64,000 bases of DNA from Candidatus Zixiibacteriota bacterium (GTDB taxonomy: Bacteria > Zixibacteria > MSB-5A5 > GN15 > FEB-12), in the NCBI GenBank assembly GCA_035380245.1, contig DAOSXA010000001.1, forward strand, positions 874,716-938,715, written 5' to 3'. The notes under the pieces are model-generated. The model worked only from the letters and a program-made list of their open reading frames with translations. It searched no databases and had not been told where the DNA came from. A program made the position numbers and the translations under genes. This document shows, piece by piece, positions 1 through 8,734 of this stretch; the stretch's first letter is position 1; every line of letters begins with the position of its first letter.

Positions 1-1946
1 GGGATTCTCCGCGCGATCAATACCTGGTAACCTGTTGGTCCTCGGGTAGTATCGTATCTTTTGACACTGCCGGAAACAGCAGCTATTTCAAAACTTCTCA
101 GGGTTATACCCTGGCTTGCACGACGCGAGATGATGTCCTTTACGTTTCACTGGGAACGAGTATCAGAGCTTATGATCTTAACACCGGCAACGTGCTATGG
201 ACTAAAACCGTTTCGGGGTCATCGCAAATGGATGGTCCCACAACCGATACTTCCGGCTACCTTTATATAGGCAATTTCAGCAATTCGGTCTCGGGGCAGG
301 ATAGAATCTACAAATTGCGTCTGTCCGATCAGACCGTTTCAATCTTTGCGAGTGACGGTCTGGCTCAACGTCCGCAGGATATCGTTTTCGACTCAGTACA
401 CAATAGATTAATCGTGGTCGGTTATACGCCTAATGCCCCGATTCAGGCGATCAGTCTCGAGGACTCCTCGATCACCGACCTCGTAACCACCCCCATGGGA
501 TATCTCGATGGCGGCGCTTTCGACCTTTGCGGTAATTTCTATATATCATGTTACGGGAACGGACGAGTTTATCGCTATGACAGCACTTTTTCCAATCCGC
601 CGGAATTGATCCTCGACTGCCGCCCCAGTAAACCGGCCAATCTCTGTTATAACGGTCGCGATCATGTCCTGGCAATTCCATGCTACGATCCCGACACGGT
701 GATATTTTTACCGGTGGGACAACCCAAACTCGGCGAAGTGTGCATGAGCGATGATGAATCCGGGAACGACAACGGCTCGATTGATCCCGGTGAGACTGTC
801 CGGCTCAATGTCGCGGCGGTGAACAAGCACAGCGCCGATTATACCGATGTGTTCGCTCGTCTGACCTGCACCGACCCGGAAGTAACGATTATTACCGATT
901 CGATCTATATCGGTACGATTCCGGTCGGCCAGACCGTTTTTTCCAGTCTCGATCAATTCGAGATCACCGTCGATGCCTCCCATAACCGCTCCATGGTTTC
1001 GTTCGGTGTCACGCTGACGGCGCACAGCGATTACGGTGTGCGTAGCGCGAGCTATTCTTTCGAGAAGCCGGTCGGTGCGCCGAAGATTATGCTGATCGAC
1101 GACGATCATGGCGGTTCTACCGATCAATATGTGCGTACTTCTCTTGTGACATTGGATTCTATTTATGAAGTACACGACATTTTCCTGTGCGGCTGCCCAA
1201 CGGCCGAGAAAATGCTCGAGTACAACGCCGTACTCTGGTTGACCGGAGATTATCAAACCAATGCCCTTACCGCAGAGGAGACTGCCGTACTTAAAGAGTT
1301 TCTCGATGCCGGCGGCAATTTGATGCTTTCAGGTCAGGGGCTCGCCAGTGCGCTCGATACGATTGACGCCGATTTCCTGCACAACTACCTGAAAGCGGAA
1401 TTCCTGCGCACTTATCGTTACCCCTATTACATCTCGGCTGCCAATCCGCAGGTAATGGCGTCGGGTATGCAGATCAAGCTCGAAGGAACCGGCAGTGCCG
1501 CCAATCAGACTGTGCTCGATCACATTCAGGCGATCAACGGCGGTGTGGAGGAACTCATGTTTTACGATGAGACCGACTGGGGAGCGGTGTCATACGACGG
1601 TGAGTATCGTTCGGTATTTCTGAGCTTCGGCCTTGAAGCAGTGACTTCCGGAGTGAACGACTGGATGGACCGTGAGGATATGCTGGATCAGATCCTGACC
1701 TTTTTCGACTGGTTGAATCCCCATTTCTGCTGTCGGATACGCGGCGACGCCGACTACGACAATGTTGGACCGAATATCGCCGACCTCGTCATGCTGGTGA
1801 CCTACATGTTTCAGTCCGGACCGGCTCCTGTATGTATGGCCGAGGTTGACATCAACGGCGACAATGTCGGGCCGGATATCTCCGATCTAGTGGCGCTGGT
1901 GAGCTATATGTTCCAAGGCGGATCATTACCTGCGCCCTGCCTTTAA
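1..1946 (+). CDS. Secreted beta-propeller/dockerin protein, 5' end outside the window
   Basis: The frame is open from base 3 without a stop, so the gene starts before the window; the first ATG at 192 is internal. About 647 residues are visible. The first ~240 look like beta-propeller repeats (YDLNTGNVLW, GNFYISCYGNGRVYRYD). A beta-sandwich-like stretch follows, then a GATase1/ThuA-like Rossmann segment beginning with KIMLIDDD and containing a GGNLMLSGQG loop. The last ~70 residues hold two dockerin-like EF-hand motifs (GDADYDN, VDINGDN), each followed by a DLVxLVxYMF helix. Such C-termini are frequent on secreted proteins of Zixibacteria-like genomes. The substrate is unknown. It ends in a terminator hairpin at 1981-2013. 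Confidence 0.85.
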   Translation, partial: DSPRDQYLVTCWSSGSIVSFDTAGNSSYFKTSQGYTLACTTRDDVLYVSLGTSIRAYDLNTGNVLWTKTVSGSSQMDGPTTDTSGYLYIGNFSNSVSGQDRIYKLRLSDQTVSIFASDGLAQRPQDIVFDSVHNRLIVVGYTPNAPIQAISLEDSSITDLVTTPMGYLDGGAFDLCGNFYISCYGNGRVYRYDSTFSNPPELILDCRPSKPANLCYNGRDHVLAIPCYDPDTVIFLPVGQPKLGEVCMSDDESGNDNGSIDPGETVRLNVAAVNKHSADYTDVFARLTCTDPEVTIITDSIYIGTIPVGQTVFSSLDQFEITVDASHNRSMVSFGVTLTAHSDYGVRSASYSFEKPVGAPKIMLIDDDHGGSTDQYVRTSLVTLDSIYEVHDIFLCGCPTAEKMLEYNAVLWLTGDYQTNALTAEETAVLKEFLDAGGNLMLSGQGLASALDTIDADFLHNYLKAEFLRTYRYPYYISAANPQVMASGMQIKLEGTGSAANQTVLDHIQAINGGVEELMFYDETDWGAVSYDGEYRSVFLSFGLEAVTSGVNDWMDREDMLDQILTFFDWLNPHFCCRIRGDADYDNVGPNIADLVMLVTYMFQSGPAPVCMAEVDINGDNVGPDISDLVALVSYMFQGGSLPAPCL

Positions 1947-1980
1947 GTCCGCACGTATGAGCCACACGCGGGCTACCCGA

Positions 1981-2013
1981 GGGGTGCTGATTCCCCATCA
2001 GCGCCCCTTTTCT
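1981..2013 (+). terminator. Rho-independent terminator after the dockerin gene
   Basis: GGGGTGCTGAT pairs with ATCAGCGCCCC across a TCCCC loop and is followed by TTTTCTATTT. It lies 35 bases past the stop codon. Confidence 0.75.
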
Positions 2014-2103
2014 ATTTCCGCAGATCTGCCGCCTTCTGTCGACTGCCGTCAATTGGACCCATGAATGATTCCAAGAGTCACCGAGATGTCGCTCCTGCGA
2101 AGG

Positions 2104-2252
2104 GGGTTGTTGAAGAAGTCGTACACATAGATATTCTGCAAACCACAACCGTAATGCAGGCAATCCAAAGCTGCTCGCCACGCTAGGTTAGACCTCTTAA
2201 ACGCGTAGCGGCGGGGCTTATATCCGCCGTAGAAGAGGTTTTTCAACACTCC
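2104..2252. repeat. MITE-like repeat, copy 1
   Basis: About 150 bp bounded by inverted ends (GTTGTTGAAGAAGTCGTAC and GGTTTTTCAACAC). Inside is the shared core AACGCGTAGCGGCGGGGCTT. Related copies lie at 37308-37450 and 63009-63160 in the same orientation and at 56656-56810 inverted. No transposase is encoded, and small ORFs over it are artefacts of the repeat. This copy has diverged from the others in the middle. The rest of the gap to the riboswitch shows nothing else recognisable. Confidence 0.7.
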
Positions 2253-2406
2253 TTCAGTCAAAAGCTGGTTCCCTGGAACCTGCCATCCGCTGTAGGGAGA
2301 GATCCCTCACGCCACCTTCACGTCAGATCTGCTGATTCCTCTCAATCCAAAATCCGCTTGCGCGACGACGACCGATTGGTTAGATATTAAACCGTAGAAA
2401 AAACAG

Positions 2407-2490
2407 TTCCGTTGGGGGTGGCGTAAAAGTCCGCCTGAGATCATACCCCCTCAGACCTGATCCGGATAATACCGGCGTAGGGAAACGGAG
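2407..2490 (+). promoter_or_regulatory. TPP riboswitch (THI element)
   Basis: The conserved TPP aptamer blocks are present in order: GGGGGTGGCG, CTGAGATCATACCC, GACCTGATCCGGATAATACC and GGCGTAGGGAA. An outer P1 stem can form from TCCGTT and AACGGA. It lies 98 bases upstream of the TonB-receptor start and should repress the operon when thiamin pyrophosphate is plentiful. The expression platform (2491-2588) holds a C-rich stretch and a small CCCG/CGGG hairpin, but I could not decide between transcriptional and translational control. Confidence 0.95.
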
Positions 2491-2588
2491 ATGTTAACTC
2501 ATCCCCCACGGTCCCGTCTTCGGGGCGTTTGCCAAGTCTGAACGGAACCTTGCAAAAACTATCAACCGTTTAATGCGAGGTTTAAACC

Positions 2589-5084
2589 ATGCCACGTTTT
2601 TTGATGATCATCACCATGATGCTCTTCATGGCAACCGGCGTATCGGCCGGCGCCATCAGCGGCAGAGTGGTCGATCCCGAGGGCAATCCGCTCGAATCGG
2701 TCTCGGTGGTAACCAACCTCTCCGGCGTCGGCGCCCAGACCGACCGCGAGGGTAATTTTTCCATCGAGGGAGTCGATGAGGCCTCCCGTGTAACTTTCAG
2801 CGCTGTCGGTTATCGCGCGCGCCAATACCGTATCGACCAGGTGCCGGCTACGGTGATTCTCGAGCCGGTCTATATTCAGGGAGAGCGTATCGTCGTTTCG
2901 GCCGATCGCGCTCGCTCCGGCTATAACGCCCTCACTTACGACAACCTCTCACACGAGGAGATTCAGCGCGACTATACGGTCGGTGAATTGCCGCTCATGC
3001 TCGCCGGCACTCCGAACCTGTACGCTTTCAACGACGCCGGTTCGGCGCTCGGTTATTCTTACATGAAGATCCGAGGTTTCGACGACAAGCGTGTCTCGAC
3101 CTACATCAACGGTGTGCCGCTCAACGATCCGGAGGACCAGGCGACCTATTTCGTCGACCTTCCGGATTTTACCTCCAATGTCACCGATATCCAGGTACAA
3201 CGCGGTGTGGGCAATTCCATGTACGGCGATGCCTCGTTCGGCGGCTCGGTCAATATCGCCACCAACGCCTTTAACCGGCAACGGTCCGCTTGTATCACTG
3301 CCGGATACGGTGAATATACCAGCGGGGGGAACTCGGTCAGCGATATCTATAAGCAGAGTGTCGAATACTCTTCCGGCCTGGTCGACGGCCGCTGGCTTTT
3401 CGGCGGGCGTTTTTCCAAACAGAAATCGGGCGGGTATCGCCATGACTCCTGGTATCACGGCTGGGCTTATTACCTGTCGGTGGCGCGACTCGATCCGAAC
3501 ATGTGGACCGAGTTGCATCTCTACGGCGGCCCGATGAAAATGCACCTGTCATATTCAGGGGCAACGCTCGACCAACTCGCCCGGGACCACCGCGCCAATC
3601 CGTATCATACCTATAGCAACGAAACCGATAACTTCAACCAGCCGCATTATCAACTGCACAATGTTTACAAGCTGAGTGAGACCGCCACTCTCTCCAACAC
3701 CTTCTATTACATTCGCGGCCGCGGTTATTACGAGCAGTACAAGGATGACGAACCGTACGAAGAGTACAACATCCCGGCCAGCCTTACCGACGGTGCTGAG
3801 GAAGGGGATGTGGTGCGTCAGCAATGGGTGGAGAAAAGCCAGTACGGCTGGAATCCGCGCCTGGAGGTCAAACACGATCACGGCCGTCGGACAATAGGCG
3901 GTTCGCTCTATTATTTCGAGTCCGATCACTGGGGTCAGGTGGTTTGGGTTCAGGGGATCGAGGGAACGCTGGATGACGGTTTCGATCCGCAGCACCGTTA
4001 TTATCAATACTACGGCAAGAAATGGCACGCATCGGTGTTCGCCCAGGAAGAACGTGAGTTGACCGACTGTTTGAATTTGACCGCCACCGCCCAGGTGCGT
4101 TATCAGAAATACGATTTCGACCAGGCGAAAATGGGTGCGTTCAAGGGCTACCAATACGATGTCGACTGGCTGTTTTTCTCACCGCGCCTGGAATTGTCTT
4201 ACAAGGTCAACGAACAGTTGAGCCTTCACAGCTTCGCGGCGATCTCCTCACGCACGCCGACCGATGCCTCGATTTACGATGCCAACGATCCCTACATTCT
4301 CCCCTCGCTGGAAATCGAATCGATGTCCGTCTCCGGCAACGACACTTCGTACGTATTCGGCGATCCGACCGCCAGCTGTGAGCGGGTGATCGATCTCGAA
4401 CTGGGAGGGGAATATCGGGCCAAACGGTTTGCGGTCGGACTGAATCTGTTCTATATGGATTTCTCCGATGAAATCATCCCCGAGGGCGGTATTAACGAAA
4501 ACACCGGCTTGGCGATCACGACCAACGCCGACCGCTCGGTGCACACCGGCGTCGAACTGACCGGTACGGTGCAGGTGGTGGAACCGATCAAAATCGAGGG
4601 AAACCTGGCCGTCAATTACAACCGGGTGAAAGACTATGTCGGTCAGATCGATGTCTACGACGACAACTGGGACCTGGTCGACCGGATCGACTACGACTAC
4701 AAGGATAAAACCATTGCCGGTTTCCCGAACGTTCTCGGCAACGTGGCCGTGCAGTTCGAGCGCGATGACCTCCAGACATCGTTGCGCTTGCAGTATATCG
4801 GCAAACAGTTCGTGGAGTTGATGAATGTCGACTCGCTGGCGATTGACCCACATGTGATCGCATCCTGGTCGACCTCTCTTCGCATGCGTAATTTTATGGG
4901 ATTCGGTGATTTCACGATCAAGGTGAGCATCGAAAACCTGTTTGACGATGTCTATGAGACTTCCGGCTACGGCTGGAGCTACGCAATGGGGAATCCCCAG
5001 AATCCAACTTACGTGCACGAAGCGGAGTATTACCCTGCCGCCGAGCGCTGGTTCTGGGGCCAGATCAAATGGGAGTTGTTCTGA
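2589..5084 (+). CDS. TonB-dependent outer-membrane receptor, thiamin-regulated
   Basis: 831 residues. A signal peptide (MPRFLMIITMMLFMATGVSA) is followed by a carboxypeptidase-regulatory-like beta-sandwich (about 22-95). The plug domain (about 110-220) contains MKIRGFDDKRVSTYINGVPL and GNSMYGDASFGGSVNI. A long beta-barrel ends in an aromatic residue (IKWELF), as outer-membrane barrels do. The gene directly follows the TPP riboswitch and precedes an SSS symporter by 7 bases. Known thiamin-regulated outer-membrane receptors in the Bacteroidetes offer a close functional parallel, so the likely ligand is thiamin, a phosphorylated thiamin or its pyrimidine precursor. The family call is firm; the ligand is inferred from the riboswitch. 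Confidence 0.93.
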   Translation: MPRFLMIITMMLFMATGVSAGAISGRVVDPEGNPLESVSVVTNLSGVGAQTDREGNFSIEGVDEASRVTFSAVGYRARQYRIDQVPATVILEPVYIQGERIVVSADRARSGYNALTYDNLSHEEIQRDYTVGELPLMLAGTPNLYAFNDAGSALGYSYMKIRGFDDKRVSTYINGVPLNDPEDQATYFVDLPDFTSNVTDIQVQRGVGNSMYGDASFGGSVNIATNAFNRQRSACITAGYGEYTSGGNSVSDIYKQSVEYSSGLVDGRWLFGGRFSKQKSGGYRHDSWYHGWAYYLSVARLDPNMWTELHLYGGPMKMHLSYSGATLDQLARDHRANPYHTYSNETDNFNQPHYQLHNVYKLSETATLSNTFYYIRGRGYYEQYKDDEPYEEYNIPASLTDGAEEGDVVRQQWVEKSQYGWNPRLEVKHDHGRRTIGGSLYYFESDHWGQVVWVQGIEGTLDDGFDPQHRYYQYYGKKWHASVFAQEERELTDCLNLTATAQVRYQKYDFDQAKMGAFKGYQYDVDWLFFSPRLELSYKVNEQLSLHSFAAISSRTPTDASIYDANDPYILPSLEIESMSVSGNDTSYVFGDPTASCERVIDLELGGEYRAKRFAVGLNLFYMDFSDEIIPEGGINENTGLAITTNADRSVHTGVELTGTVQVVEPIKIEGNLAVNYNRVKDYVGQIDVYDDNWDLVDRIDYDYKDKTIAGFPNVLGNVAVQFERDDLQTSLRLQYIGKQFVELMNVDSLAIDPHVIASWSTSLRMRNFMGFGDFTIKVSIENLFDDVYETSGYGWSYAMGNPQNPTYVHEAEYYPAAERWFWGQIKWELF

Positions 5085-5091
5085 GCGAACC

Positions 5092-6465
5092 ATGCGTTTT
5101 GCCGATTACAGCCTGATTGTAATCTACCTGGTTCTTCTGCTGGCGCTGGGGCTTAGTCGCCGCCTGCGCCGGCAGAGCAGCGCCGGAGACTTGATTGTGG
5201 GGGGCAGGATGCTAACCCTGCCCGCCTTCGTCGCTTCGCTGGTGTCGACCTGGTACGGCGGCATTTTAGGCGTCGGTGAATACTCCTATCAATACGGCCT
5301 TTCCAACTGGTTCGTTTTCGGAGTTCCTTATTACCTGGCAGCTTTTCTGTTCGCAGTTTTCTTGGCTCGCAAGGCGCGCCGCTCGGAACTGTTGACCATT
5401 CCGGAACGACTCGCGCAGACCTATGACTCGCGCACCGCTCTCGTCGGTTCGGTGGTGGTCTATCTGATGACCGTACCGGCGGCGTATATTCTGATGCTTG
5501 GCGTGTTGTGCCAATACCTGTTCGGCTGGCCGATGTGGGCCGGCATTCTGGCCGGGACGCTGTTCTCGGTGGTCTACGTTTTCAGCGGCGGTTTTCGTTC
5601 GGTCGTACGCACCGACCTGTTTCAGTTCGCTCTGATGTTTATCGGTTTCATTATTCTGCTGCTCGTGCTGGTTGTTAGCTACGGCGGGTATGGATTCATC
5701 CACAGCCATGTGCCCGAGGCTATACTGACCTGGCACGGCGGCAATTCTCCCTGGTATATTGCCGTCTGGTATGTGATCGCCCTGGCGACGCTGATCGAGC
5801 CGGCTTTTTATCAACGCTGTTACGCCGCAAAAACCGAACGAGTGGCGAAAGTCGGGATTTTCATTTCCATCGCCTGCTGGGCCGTGTTCGATTTTCTTAC
5901 CACCTCATGCGGCATATACGCTCGTGCTCTTCTGCCCGATTTGGCCGATCCGGTGGCGTCTTATCCGGCGCTGGCGATGAAAGTCCTCCCTACCGGTCTG
6001 CTCGGCCTGTTTGCCCTGGCGCTGTTGGCGACGGTTATGTCCACGGTCGATTCGTATTCATTCCTGGCAGCGACCACGTTCAGCAACGACATCATGCCGC
6101 GTTTGAAAAAAGACGCCGGTTTGCAAGTGATCCGCTGGACCCGGATCGGATTGTTTTTTTCCACCGCCTTAGCGGTGGTGCTGGCGCTGTTTTTTAGATC
6201 GGTGGTTGATATCTGGCATCTGTTCGGGTCGATCGGTACCCCGGCGCTGCTGGTCCCGCTGTTTTTTGCCTTCGTGGGAAAACGACGCCTTCCGGCGCGA
6301 GTGGCGATGTGGTCTATTTTTCTTTCGGGGGGGATATCGCTGATTTGGTACCTGTCACAATACCGTGCGAGCGGCGACTACTGGCTCGGCCTGCAACCTA
6401 TTTTCCCCGGATTGCTGCTGTCGCTGATCTTGTATTTCGTGTTTGCGAAACGAGCGGATGTTTGA
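5092..6465 (+). CDS. SSS-family symporter, probable thiamin/precursor uptake (ThiV-like)
   Basis: 457 residues with about 13 hydrophobic segments and sodium:solute symporter features (GGRMLTLPAFVASLVSTWYG, SGGFRSVVRTDLFQF, ATVMSTVDSYSFLAATTFSN). I chose the ATG at 5092, 7 bases after the receptor stop. The longer open frame from 4942 only overlaps the receptor. It shares the upstream TPP riboswitch. Riboswitch-linked SSS permeases called ThiV have been predicted to carry thiamin or its precursors, so this protein probably moves across the inner membrane what the receptor imports. It could instead carry a related vitamin or precursor. Confidence 0.88.
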   Translation: MRFADYSLIVIYLVLLLALGLSRRLRRQSSAGDLIVGGRMLTLPAFVASLVSTWYGGILGVGEYSYQYGLSNWFVFGVPYYLAAFLFAVFLARKARRSELLTIPERLAQTYDSRTALVGSVVVYLMTVPAAYILMLGVLCQYLFGWPMWAGILAGTLFSVVYVFSGGFRSVVRTDLFQFALMFIGFIILLLVLVVSYGGYGFIHSHVPEAILTWHGGNSPWYIAVWYVIALATLIEPAFYQRCYAAKTERVAKVGIFISIACWAVFDFLTTSCGIYARALLPDLADPVASYPALAMKVLPTGLLGLFALALLATVMSTVDSYSFLAATTFSNDIMPRLKKDAGLQVIRWTRIGLFFSTALAVVLALFFRSVVDIWHLFGSIGTPALLVPLFFAFVGKRRLPARVAMWSIFLSGGISLIWYLSQYRASGDYWLGLQPIFPGLLLSLILYFVFAKRADV

Positions 6466-6469
6466 CTCC

Positions 6470-6710
6470 GTCGTTCGTGGGCGGCAGACCTCCCGGTCTG
6501 CCCCTGCGGCAATCGTGGCGATCTTCCGCGCGTATTGATCCGCTTCAATCTTAGGTGCCCCACCCATTGGGTGGGACGTTCGTGCGGAAGTCGTTCGTGG
6601 GCGGCAGACCTCCCGGTCTGCCCCTGCGGCAATCGTGGCGATTTTCCGCGCGTATTGATCCGCTTCAATCTTAGGTGCCCCACCCATTGGGTGGGACGTT
6701 CGTGCGGAAG
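6470..6710. repeat. Perfect 120-bp tandem duplication
   Basis: Two head-to-tail copies (about 6470-6589 and 6590-6709) differ at a single base (GATCTTCC versus GATTTTCC). Each copy contains two hairpins, GCAGACC-tccc-GGTCTGC and CCCACCC-att-GGGTGGG. A fragment of a third start (TCGT) follows. Open frames over it on both strands are artefacts of the repeat. Confidence 0.93.
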
Positions 6711-7125
6711 TCGTAGGTCGAGTTCCGGAGAGAGCGAGGGCTAAGTCACACGAACGCAGAAACCCGACACGTCGGAATCATCTGATAATCTGTCTTCGTA
6801 CCTACGCCGCTAGCCCTGTAGGGCGAAACCCCCGGTCCCGCGAGGCGGGATCGCGAAGCGAGGTTTCGACAAGACACCGTTGGCGAAGAACGTCGCACCT
6901 GCGAAAGCAGGTGCCTATCTTTCTCTTCTCGCGTCGCTGCTCGGTGCCCCAGAGCTTCGCTCTGGGAGGTTGTCCTCGTTCCGGCGCTCTGCGGCGGAAC
7001 GAATGCAAGCGCAGCGAAGCAATTACTGACGATTCATCGTAGGTAAGCGTTCCGGAGCGAGCGCGGGCGCAGCCTCGCTTGTGGAGAAACCCGACACCTC
7101 CGAATCGTTTCATACTTACTTATCC
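6711..7125. repeat. Mosaic of palindromic intergenic repeats
   Basis: No gene is seen. Two copies of a unit beginning TCGTAGGT and GTTCCGGAG and ending AGAAACCCGACAC occur at about 6711-6795 and 7037-7115, and a third copy is at 16992-17070. Between them are short hairpins: GGTCCCGC-gag-GCGGGATC, GCACCTGC-gaaa-GCAGGTGC and CCCAGAGC-ttc-GCTCTGGG. Confidence 0.8.
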
Positions 7126-7287
7126 CCGTCTCCGCGAGGCCTGCACCTCAGATACGCCAAAATCCCCCGAAAAAATCCCCCGATTTTAACCGAATTTTCG
7201 TAATTCAGTCATATTTCTCTAACCTTAGCAGGCCATCTTGCGCGCGAATCGAAGATATCAGGCAACGCCTGACGAAAGGATTAGCAA

Positions 7288-7506
7288 ATGTCCCTGCTCG
7301 ATTTAGAAAGCCTCCCGACCAAGCCGAAGACCAAGGAAGACTGGCATTCGTACGGACTTCAGTCGCTCAGTCCGCAGCAGTTTCTACGCGTGGTCTCAAG
7401 GATAATCAACGGTGAGTACCGACTTCTGAATACGAGCGTTCGCAAATCTGCCCCCCGTTACAACTCCGACCTGGCCTATCGCACTCTAGGCCGCTGGCAG
7501 AGCTAG
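7288..7506 (+). CDS. Small hypothetical protein
   Basis: 72 residues, hydrophilic and basic, with no signal peptide or membrane segment. An AAAGGA ribosome site lies 8 bases before the ATG, and a terminator follows at 7551-7578, so a monocistronic unit is plausible. I do not recognise the family. The central part (SPQQFLRVVSRIINGEYRLL) could form amphipathic helices. Confidence 0.6.
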   Translation: MSLLDLESLPTKPKTKEDWHSYGLQSLSPQQFLRVVSRIINGEYRLLNTSVRKSAPRYNSDLAYRTLGRWQS

Positions 7507-7550
7507 CCGGCAACCGTAGCACCTTTAACTACTCTCTTCATATTGATGAG

Positions 7551-7578
7551 CCACCCTCTTCCCCCGGGGGTGGTTTTT
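7551..7578 (+). terminator. Rho-independent terminator
   Basis: CCACCC pairs with GGGTGG around a C-rich loop and is followed by TTTTTCATT. It lies 45 bases past the small gene ending at 7506. Confidence 0.75.
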
Positions 7579-7631
7579 CATTGGGGGGCTATGGAATCCT
7601 AATAATACAGAGGAAGCAACTGAGTGTTTCA

Positions 7632-7661
7632 GTATTTGCTAGTATATATACTAGCAAATAC
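7632..7661. promoter_or_regulatory. 30-bp perfect AT-rich palindrome
   Basis: A perfect 30-base palindrome centred on CTAGTATATATACTAG, with GTATTTG/CAAATAC outer arms. The same 16-base core recurs 95 bp away. It lies between two convergent genes with no obvious promoter. A two-fold-symmetric protein site is likely, but the protein is unknown. Confidence 0.55.
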
Positions 7662-7735
7662 CGCACTTAAGAGCCTCCGCCAACTTACCATTGCTTTATA
7701 GGCAAGGAACTTATGACCAGACGTTTACATTCGCC

Positions 7736-7755
7736 ATCTAGTATATATACTAGAT
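7736..7755. promoter_or_regulatory. 20-bp perfect palindrome sharing the core of 7632-7661
   Basis: ATCTAGTATATATACTAGAT is perfectly palindromic and contains the CTAGTATATATACTAG core. It ends 12 bases before the 3' end of the DUF58 gene. Confidence 0.5.
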
Positions 7756-7767
7756 ACCGGTTATCTC

Positions 7768-8667
7768 TTAGTACAGCCTCTCCCGCTTGGACAGGAAGGC
7801 GTAAAGCGCCTTGTCGAAAGGCATCGAGGTGTCGATCGGGTGGTAGTCGATATTCGACTGGCGGCAGGCCGAGGCGATCTCGTTGGCGAACCCTTCCACA
7901 GCGCCCCGGAAATGCTTCTTGATCTGGTACGGCAGCGTGGTCATCTCTTCGCCGGTCTCCATATCATTGAAAATCGCTTCGCGCGGGAAAGAAAAATCCC
8001 GCTCGCGGGGATCGAGAATATGAAAAACGATCACCTCGTGGTGGTTGTAGCGGAAGTGCTTGAGCCCGGAGATTATTTTCTCCGCCTCATCGAGCAGGTC
8101 GGATAGAATCACCACCAGACCGCGACGTTTGATTCGGTCGGCCATTTCGTGCAGGGCAACTGAGATGTCGGTTTCTTCGGAAGGCTTCTGTTCGGCGATT
8201 TCGTTAAGCAGGACATGCAGATGCCCCGACTTGGAGCGCGGCGGAATATAGCGGCGGATTTTCTCATCGAACGTCACCAAGCCAACGGCATCCCGCTGGC
8301 GCAACATCAGATACGACAGCGCCCCGCAGAGCAGCCCGGCATAGTCGAGCTTGGTGGTCGGCGCGCCGGATTGGTAGGCCATGGAGCGGGAGCAGTCGAG
8401 CAGAAGGTACCCCTTGAGGTTGGTCTCCTCCTCGTACTGCTTGATATAATACCGGTCGGATTTGGCGTATACTTTCCAGTCGATATCCCGGATATTGTCC
8501 CCCGGCATATATTGGCGATGCTCGGCGAACTCGACCGAGAAACCATGATAGGGAGACTTGTGCATGCCGGCGATAAATCCCTCGACCACCATGCGGGCCT
8601 TCATCTCCATACCCTTGAGCTTGGAGACCGTTTCCGGATCCAGATATTTTCGATAATCCTGCGCCAT
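7768..8667 (-). CDS. DUF58 domain protein
   Basis: 299 residues. The sequence has the DUF58 signature (YMPGDNIRDIDWKVYAKSD) near residue 55 and a von Willebrand A-like region starting at LLLDCSRSMAYQS (MIDAS DxSxS), later with VVILSDLLDEAE. I chose the ATG at 8667 because family members begin in this way just before KYLDPETVSKLKGME. The family usually sits next to a MoxR AAA+ ATPase and is thought to act as its cofactor. Here the only MoxR is 34 kb away at 42351. It is preceded by a 126-aa gene on the same strand, probably in one operon. Confidence 0.9.
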   Translation of the reverse strand: MAQDYRKYLDPETVSKLKGMEMKARMVVEGFIAGMHKSPYHGFSVEFAEHRQYMPGDNIRDIDWKVYAKSDRYYIKQYEEETNLKGYLLLDCSRSMAYQSGAPTTKLDYAGLLCGALSYLMLRQRDAVGLVTFDEKIRRYIPPRSKSGHLHVLLNEIAEQKPSEETDISVALHEMADRIKRRGLVVILSDLLDEAEKIISGLKHFRYNHHEVIVFHILDPRERDFSFPREAIFNDMETGEEMTTLPYQIKKHFRGAVEGFANEIASACRQSNIDYHPIDTSMPFDKALYAFLSKRERLY

Positions 8668-8734
8668 TGCTCTATTATACGCTTGAACTTCGTTTATGCC
8701 AGCAGAAAACTCCGGCCGCGAGCACCGGAGCTTC

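Noticed and set aside
2049..2261. Minus-strand ORF of 70 aa downstream of the dockerin gene
   Set aside because: It lies entirely over the MITE-like repeat; similar frames recur at the other copies, so it is a by-product of the repeat.
6355..6744. Overlapping ORFs on both strands with internally repeated protein sequence
   Set aside because: They are translations of the 120-bp tandem duplication and have no ribosome site.
6470..7125. CRISPR array
   Set aside because: The repeats are palindromic mosaics with no constant repeat/unique spacer periodicity, and no cas gene is present in the window.
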